NCBI RefSeq assembly: GCF_001750145.1
Contig: NZ_CP015732.1
Coordinates: 2,914,001-2,978,000 of the forward strand
Direction: 5' to 3'
DNA length: 64,000 nucleotides
Origin: Arthrobacter sp. U41
GTDB lineage: Bacteria > Actinomycetota > Actinomycetes > Actinomycetales > Micrococcaceae
In this document: piece by piece, positions 60,383 through 64,000 of the stretch
Position numbering within the stretch: the stretch's first letter is position 1
How the letters are laid out: each line of letters begins with the position of its first letter
Notes under the pieces: model-generated
Seen by the model: only the letters and a program-made list of their open reading frames with translations
Told to the model about the DNA's origin: nothing
The model's database searches: none
Program-made: the position numbers and the translations under genes

Positions 60383-60794
60383 TGCCCCCCGCCAGGATCC
60401 GGCCTCCTCCGTCTCCGTGAGGGGGTTGCCGGTCCGCGGCCGCGTGCTGTGCCACGGCTACATCGAATCGGTCACCTACCCGCCGGCGAGCCAGGTGGCA
60501 GCATTCACCGCGGTCGTCGTCGACCATGATGCGCCTCCGGCCCGGACCCGCGTTGCCGGTACCGTCCCGGCCGGATCCGAAACGCCAGCCGCCGCAGCGC
60601 CGGCCGGGACCCCGCGCCAGCGGCCCTCGGTTCCCACGGACCGGCTCCGGGTGGTCTGGCTGGGAAGGCGCCGCATCCCCGGGATCGACGCCGGCACCGA
60701 ACTCCGGCTCCAGGGCATGGTCACCGTGCGCGACGGGCTGCCGACGATGTTCAACCCCCGCTACGAAATACTCTCCCGCCAGGAGGAGCAATGA
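60375..60794 (+). CDS. OB-fold nucleic-acid-binding domain protein
   Basis: A 139-residue small protein equivalent to Rv2694c. A beta-rich domain opens RGLPVRGRVLCHGYIESVTY. It continues with FTAVVVDHD, DRLRVVWLGRRRIPGIDAGTEL and RLQGMVTVRDGLPTMFNPRYEIL, the pattern of a RecG-like OB fold. A variable Ala/Pro loop is inserted. The TTG at 60375 overlaps the DUF3710 stop by eight bases; GTG 60420 is an alternative start. The ligand is unknown. Confidence 0.85.
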   Translation: MADAPRQDPASSVSVRGLPVRGRVLCHGYIESVTYPPASQVAAFTAVVVDHDAPPARTRVAGTVPAGSETPAAAAPAGTPRQRPSVPTDRLRVVWLGRRRIPGIDAGTELRLQGMVTVRDGLPTMFNPRYEILSRQEEQ

Positions 60795-61501
60795 CCTTGC
60801 CCGAGAAACCCGAGCGCCCGGCAGTCCAGCCCACGGTGGCGCAGCTCGCCGAAGGCTATGCGGCCAAAGCCGGACTGCACCGTTCCAGCAACGGCAACAT
60901 CAACGTGCTCAAGAGCGCCGGCGGGATCCAGGGCATTGCCGAAAGCATCCTCCCGGGTCTGGTTTTCCTCATTGCCTTCACGATCACGCGCGAACTGCCC
61001 CTGGCCCTGATCTCCGCACTCGCCGTGGCCGCGGCGTTCACCGTCGTCCGGCTCGTCCAGCGCAAACCGCTGACGCAGGCACTGGCGGGGATTGCCGGCG
61101 TCGGGCTTTCCGCGTGGCTGGCCAACACCACCGGCAAGGCCGAGGACTACTACCTCCCGGGATTCTTCACCAACGCCGCCTACATCGTGGCGATGTCGAT
61201 ATCGGTTGCCGTCCGCTGGCCCTTCGCCGGGCTGATCTTCGGCTTCATCCGGAACGAGGGGCTGGAGTGGCGGAAGAATCCGGCCCGGGTCAAGGCGTAC
61301 CAGATCGGCACCTGGGTGATCATCGGAGTGCTGGCCCTGCGGCTCATGGTCCAGGTCCCGCTGTACTTCATGGGCGAGACCGGCTTCGCGGCCCTCGCCA
61401 CAACACGTCTCCTGATGGGTGCGCCGCTGTACATCCTGGGCATCTGGGTAGCCTGGCTGCTGACCCGGCCCGCTCCCGCCGCAACGGACACGGCCGCCTA
61501 G
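60791..61501 (+). CDS. DUF3159 family membrane protein
   Basis: A 236-residue membrane protein equivalent to Rv2693c. About six helices are seen, from ILPGLVFLIAFTITRELPLALI to LLMGAPLYILGIWVAWLLT. The conserved loops are VRLVQRKPLTQALAGIAGVG, NTTGKAEDYYLPGFFTNAAY, and RNEGLEWRKNPARVKAYQIGTW. Transporter or sensor functions are both possible. It overlaps the OB-fold gene by four bases (ATGA) and converges on the TrkA pair. Confidence 0.88.
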   Translation: MTLPEKPERPAVQPTVAQLAEGYAAKAGLHRSSNGNINVLKSAGGIQGIAESILPGLVFLIAFTITRELPLALISALAVAAAFTVVRLVQRKPLTQALAGIAGVGLSAWLANTTGKAEDYYLPGFFTNAAYIVAMSISVAVRWPFAGLIFGFIRNEGLEWRKNPARVKAYQIGTWVIIGVLALRLMVQVPLYFMGETGFAALATTRLLMGAPLYILGIWVAWLLTRPAPAATDTAA

Positions 61502-61506
61502 CCTCC

Positions 61507-61561
61507 GTTGCGCTATCGGTAAGCGTCGTTCACAGCGTGCAGAACGTGCTGACAGCGCAAC
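61507..61561. terminator. hairpin between DUF3159 and the TrkA genes
   Basis: GTTGCGCT and AGCGCAAC, eight-base perfect arms, enclose a smaller CAGCGT/ACGTGCTG hairpin between two convergent genes. Confidence 0.45.
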
Positions 61562-61565
61562 CTGG

Positions 61566-62360
61566 CTACCCGTCGAAGCCGTCGTCCTCGCCCGGAGGGA
61601 TCTCGTGGCCTTGCCGGTCCGCGGCGGCACGGTGCTGGCCGTTTTCGTGGCCGTCGCCGCCGTCGTCCCCGTTGTCGTTGGCGTCCTCGTCATCGCCCTG
61701 GGACTCCGGCGAGAGCAAGGCGCGCAGCTCGTCCTCGGCCGCGATCGTGGTCACGAAGAACAGTTCGTCCCCGCCGTCGATCACGTCATCACGGCTCGGC
61801 GTGATCGGCGCCTGGTCCCGCAGGATCGCCACCAGGGTGGAATCCTCGGGCCAGTCGATGTCGCCCACGGTCAGGCCCAGCACGTGCGAATCGTGGGGGA
61901 CCGTGAACTCGACCAGCGATGACACGCCGGTCTGCAGGGTCAGCAGGCGGACGAGGTCGCCGATCTCCACCGCCTCCTCCACGAGGGCGGTCATCAGCTG
62001 CGGGGTATTCACCGCCACGTCGACGCCCCAGGAATCGTCGAACATCCAGTCGTTCTTGGGGTTGTTGACCCGGCCGACCGTCCGTCCGACGCCGAACTCG
62101 GTCTTGGCCAGCAGCGAGACGACCAGGTTGACCTTGTCGTCACCGGTGGCGGAGACCACGACGTCGGCGTCCTCCAGTTTCGCGTCCTGCAGGGTGCTCA
62201 GTTCGCAGGCATCGCCGACCAGCCAGTGGGCGCCGCGCAGGCCGCTGCGGCCGATCACCTCGGGCTTCAGGTCGATCAGCAGGATCTCGTGTTTGTGGGC
62301 CAGCAGTTCGCGCGCGATCGAGGAACCGACGCTTCCCGCCCCGACAATGACGACTTTCAC
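61566..62360 (-). CDS. ceoC: TrkA-type potassium uptake regulatory protein, second of a pair
   Basis: A 264-residue cytosolic regulator of K+ transport, equivalent to CeoC (Rv2692). The Rossmann RCK N-domain begins VVIVGAGSVGSSIARELLAHKHEILLID and binds NAD(H). A TrkA-C domain follows near 140-215. The last 40 residues are Asp/Gly/His-rich and non-conserved. The GTG start touches the stop of the upstream TrkA gene (TAAGTG), with GAGGAG six bases before it, so the pair is co-translated. Confidence 0.92.
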   Translation of the reverse strand: MKVVIVGAGSVGSSIARELLAHKHEILLIDLKPEVIGRSGLRGAHWLVGDACELSTLQDAKLEDADVVVSATGDDKVNLVVSLLAKTEFGVGRTVGRVNNPKNDWMFDDSWGVDVAVNTPQLMTALVEEAVEIGDLVRLLTLQTGVSSLVEFTVPHDSHVLGLTVGDIDWPEDSTLVAILRDQAPITPSRDDVIDGGDELFFVTTIAAEDELRALLSPESQGDDEDANDNGDDGGDGHENGQHRAAADRQGHEIPPGEDDGFDG

Positions 62361-63032
62361 TTAGGACTCCTCGGCGGGGGACTTGGCAAGAATGTGGGCG
62401 ACTTCGGTGCTGCGGTCCACGCCCAGCATGGCGTGCACGGTGTCGCCGTCCTGGTAGAGGGTGCCGGCCACGGGCAGCATGCCCTCGCCGAAGCGTGTCA
62501 GGTAGGCGACCCGGACGCCGGCGGCCTTTTCGATCGAGGTGACCGGGTGGCCGATCCATTCCGGGTTCAAATCCACCTCGGCGAGCACGAGCCGGCCCGA
62601 GGGGTCCCGGTAGTCACCGGCCAGATGCTGTTCGGGCAGGATCCGCCGGAGCACCTGGTCCGCGCTCCAGCGCACGGCGGCGACCGTGGGGATGCCCAGG
62701 CGCTGGTAGATCTCCGCGCGGCCCGGGTCATAGATCCGGGCGACAACGTGGGGGACGTGAAAGGTTTCGCGGGCCACCCGGGTGGCCAGGATGTTGGAAT
62801 TGTCACCGCTGGAGACGGCGGCAAAGGCATAGGCCTCGGCAACGCCGGCCTGCTTGAGGGTCTCCCGGTCAAAGCCCACGCCGGTGACCTTGCGGCCGGT
62901 GAAGCCGGTGCGGAGCCGCCGGAAGGCGCGGTCGTCCTGGTCGATGATGGCCACGGAGTGGCCCGCGTCCTCGAGTGTGTGCGCGAGGGTTGCCCCCACG
63001 CGGCCACAACCCATAATCACGAAGTGCGCCAA
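62361..63032 (-). CDS. ceoB: TrkA-type potassium uptake regulatory protein, first of a pair
   Basis: A 223-residue RCK protein equivalent to CeoB (Rv2691). It starts AHFVIMGCGRVGATLAHTLEDAGHSV (NAD-binding motif) and has SSGDNSNILATRVARE and VVARIYDPGRAEIYQRLG. A TrkA-C domain ends VHAMLGVDR. The TTG at 63032 has AGGAGG five bases upstream; the long frame to 63593 runs over the divergent permease gene and is rejected. With CeoC it would gate a Trk-type channel encoded elsewhere, or act on the neighbouring permease. Confidence 0.92.
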   Translation of the reverse strand: MAHFVIMGCGRVGATLAHTLEDAGHSVAIIDQDDRAFRRLRTGFTGRKVTGVGFDRETLKQAGVAEAYAFAAVSSGDNSNILATRVARETFHVPHVVARIYDPGRAEIYQRLGIPTVAAVRWSADQVLRRILPEQHLAGDYRDPSGRLVLAEVDLNPEWIGHPVTSIEKAAGVRVAYLTRFGEGMLPVAGTLYQDGDTVHAMLGVDRSTEVAHILAKSPAEES

Positions 63033-63149
63033 CCGTGCCTCCTGTTGTTCGGGTACTGCTGCTGCGTAAAACTCTACCGGCCAGCCAGCCCCGGGAGCCG
63101 CCCGGACGGACGGGATCGACGCCGTCATGACATCGCGTCCGAATCGGAC

Positions 63150-63155
63150 TAGCTT
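63150..63155 (+). promoter_or_regulatory. -10 hexamer of the APC permease gene, leaderless spacing
   Basis: TAGCTT, then TGTGTG, then GTG at 63162. The divergent TrkA operon starts 130 bases away. Confidence 0.45.
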
Positions 63156-63161
63156 TGTGTG

Positions 63162-64000
63162 GTGCCGACAATTTTCAATGCCGTGAAGCGGGTGCTGGTA
63201 GGCAGGCCGTTCCGGAACGACAACCTGGCCCACACCCTTCTTCCCAAGCGGATCGCCCTGCCCGTTTTCGCCTCCGACGCGCTGTCCTCCGTGGCGTACG
63301 CGCCGGACGAAATCCTCCTGACGCTGGCGCTGGCCGGCGTCAGTGCCGTGGCGTTCTCGCCCTGGGTCGGGCTGGCCGTTGTGGTGGTGCTGCTCACCGT
63401 CATCGCCTCCTACCGCCAGAACGTGCACGCCTACCCCTCCGGCGGCGGCGACTACCAGATCGCCAACGAGAACCTGGGCAAATATGCCGGTCTCACCGTC
63501 GCCTCCGCGCTGCTGGTCGACTACGTGCTGACCGTTGCCGTGTCGATGTCCTCCGCCGCCACCTACCTGACCACCGCCGTGCCCTCGCTGCACGGCCAGC
63601 AGGCCACCATCGCCACGATCGGCGTGGTGGTCCTGGCCCTGGTGAACCTGCGCGGCATCAAGGAAGCCGGCACGCTGTTCGCCCTGCCGACCTATATCTT
63701 CATGGCGTCCATCCTCGGCATGACCGCCATCGGTGTTTTCCAGGCCGCCACCGGGCAGCTGGGCGAGGCGCCCTCCGCGGCGTTCGCGATCGTTCCCGCG
63801 CCCGGCTTCGACGAGGGACTCGTCGGGCTCGCCGGGGCGTTCCTGCTGCTTCGGGCGTTCTCCTCCGGCGCCGCGGCGCTGACCGGCGTCGAAGCGATCA
63901 GCAACGGAGTCCCGAACTTCCAGAAGCCCAAGAGCAAGAACGCGGCCACCACCCTGCTGTTGCTCGGTGTGATCGCCTCCGCCATGCTGGCCGGCATCAT
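63162..64000 (+). CDS. APC family permease, N-terminal 279 residues (partial)
   Basis: The frame is open to the window edge. The start VLVGRPFRNDNLAHTLLPKR and LPVFASDALSSVAYAPDEILLTL match the actinobacterial APC permeases equivalent to Rv2690c, related to KimA/KUP-type potassium importers. At least six membrane helices are visible, with YPSGGGDYQIANENLG (APC motif) between helices 2 and 3 and LRAFSSGAAALTGVEAISNG further on. The divergent pair of RCK (TrkA) proteins makes potassium a reasonable substrate guess, but amino acids remain possible. Confidence 0.9.
   Translation, partial: MPTIFNAVKRVLVGRPFRNDNLAHTLLPKRIALPVFASDALSSVAYAPDEILLTLALAGVSAVAFSPWVGLAVVVVLLTVIASYRQNVHAYPSGGGDYQIANENLGKYAGLTVASALLVDYVLTVAVSMSSAATYLTTAVPSLHGQQATIATIGVVVLALVNLRGIKEAGTLFALPTYIFMASILGMTAIGVFQAATGQLGEAPSAAFAIVPAPGFDEGLVGLAGAFLLLRAFSSGAAALTGVEAISNGVPNFQKPKSKNAATTLLLLGVIASAMLAGI

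Noticed and set aside
63033..63593. Long N-terminal extension of the first TrkA protein
   Set aside because: It runs antisense over the APC permease gene. The TTG at 63032 has a strong Shine-Dalgarno and gives the normal family length.

Overview
The window is high-GC DNA from an actinobacterium. Gene content and order point to the Micrococcaceae, most likely the Arthrobacter group; this is an inference, since no rRNA is present. The order panB-glnA2-glnE-glnA-RDD-DUF4191-lipA-lipB-epimerase-sucB-lpd-pepA matches the M. tuberculosis Rv2225-Rv2213 neighbourhood. The order sigA-DUF7455-(parE/parC)-DUF4193-DUF3093-dut-DUF3710-OB fold-DUF3159-ceoC/ceoB-APC permease matches Rv2703-Rv2690c. Here the two blocks lie side by side, with accessory genes between and inside them.

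Layout: (1) 1-8.7 kb is nitrogen metabolism: panB (cut by the window edge), glnA2-glnE, a VOC protein, a GNAT, and glnA with a GlnR-type operator upstream. (2) 8.7-10.9 kb is an IS30-family element inside a cluster of palindromic repeats. (3) 10.9-14.0 kb holds a DUF3817 membrane protein, a DUF4191 protein, lipA and lipB. (4) 14.0-17.9 kb is an accessory island with a receptor-like protein kinase and a DUF222/HNH nuclease. (5) 18.1-30.3 kb holds the epimerase, a tricorn-like protease, OsmC, then sucB, lpd, pepA and a PAC2 protein. LipA and LipB make the lipoyl groups used by SucB and reoxidised by Lpd. (6) 30.4-33.1 kb has an MFS transporter and a frameshifted DUF4192 gene. (7) 33.4-39.2 kb has sigA, DUF7455, parE and a secreted M28 peptidase. 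(8) 39.3-47.1 kb has an M56 peptidase/BlaI pair divergent from cydA-cydB-cydDC (cytochrome bd oxidase and its assembly exporter), with three copies of one dyad operator between them. (9) 47.2-64 kb has GNAT, DinB, parC, a GNAT/acyl-CoA-synthetase fusion, DUF5998 plus a phosphodiesterase, sepH, and the conserved dut-to-APC-permease block.

Most of the window is ordinary chromosomal housekeeping. The more unusual signals are the BlaI/M56-cyd arrangement, the IS30 transposase with a triplicated helix-turn-helix-like array sitting in the loop of a repeat, the palindromic repeat family, and a DnaJ-like zinc module inside an HNH nuclease. In addition, eleven genes have a TANNNT-type -10 hexamer exactly six bases before the start codon, a signature of leaderless mRNAs. 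No tRNA, rRNA, CRISPR array or phage was found.
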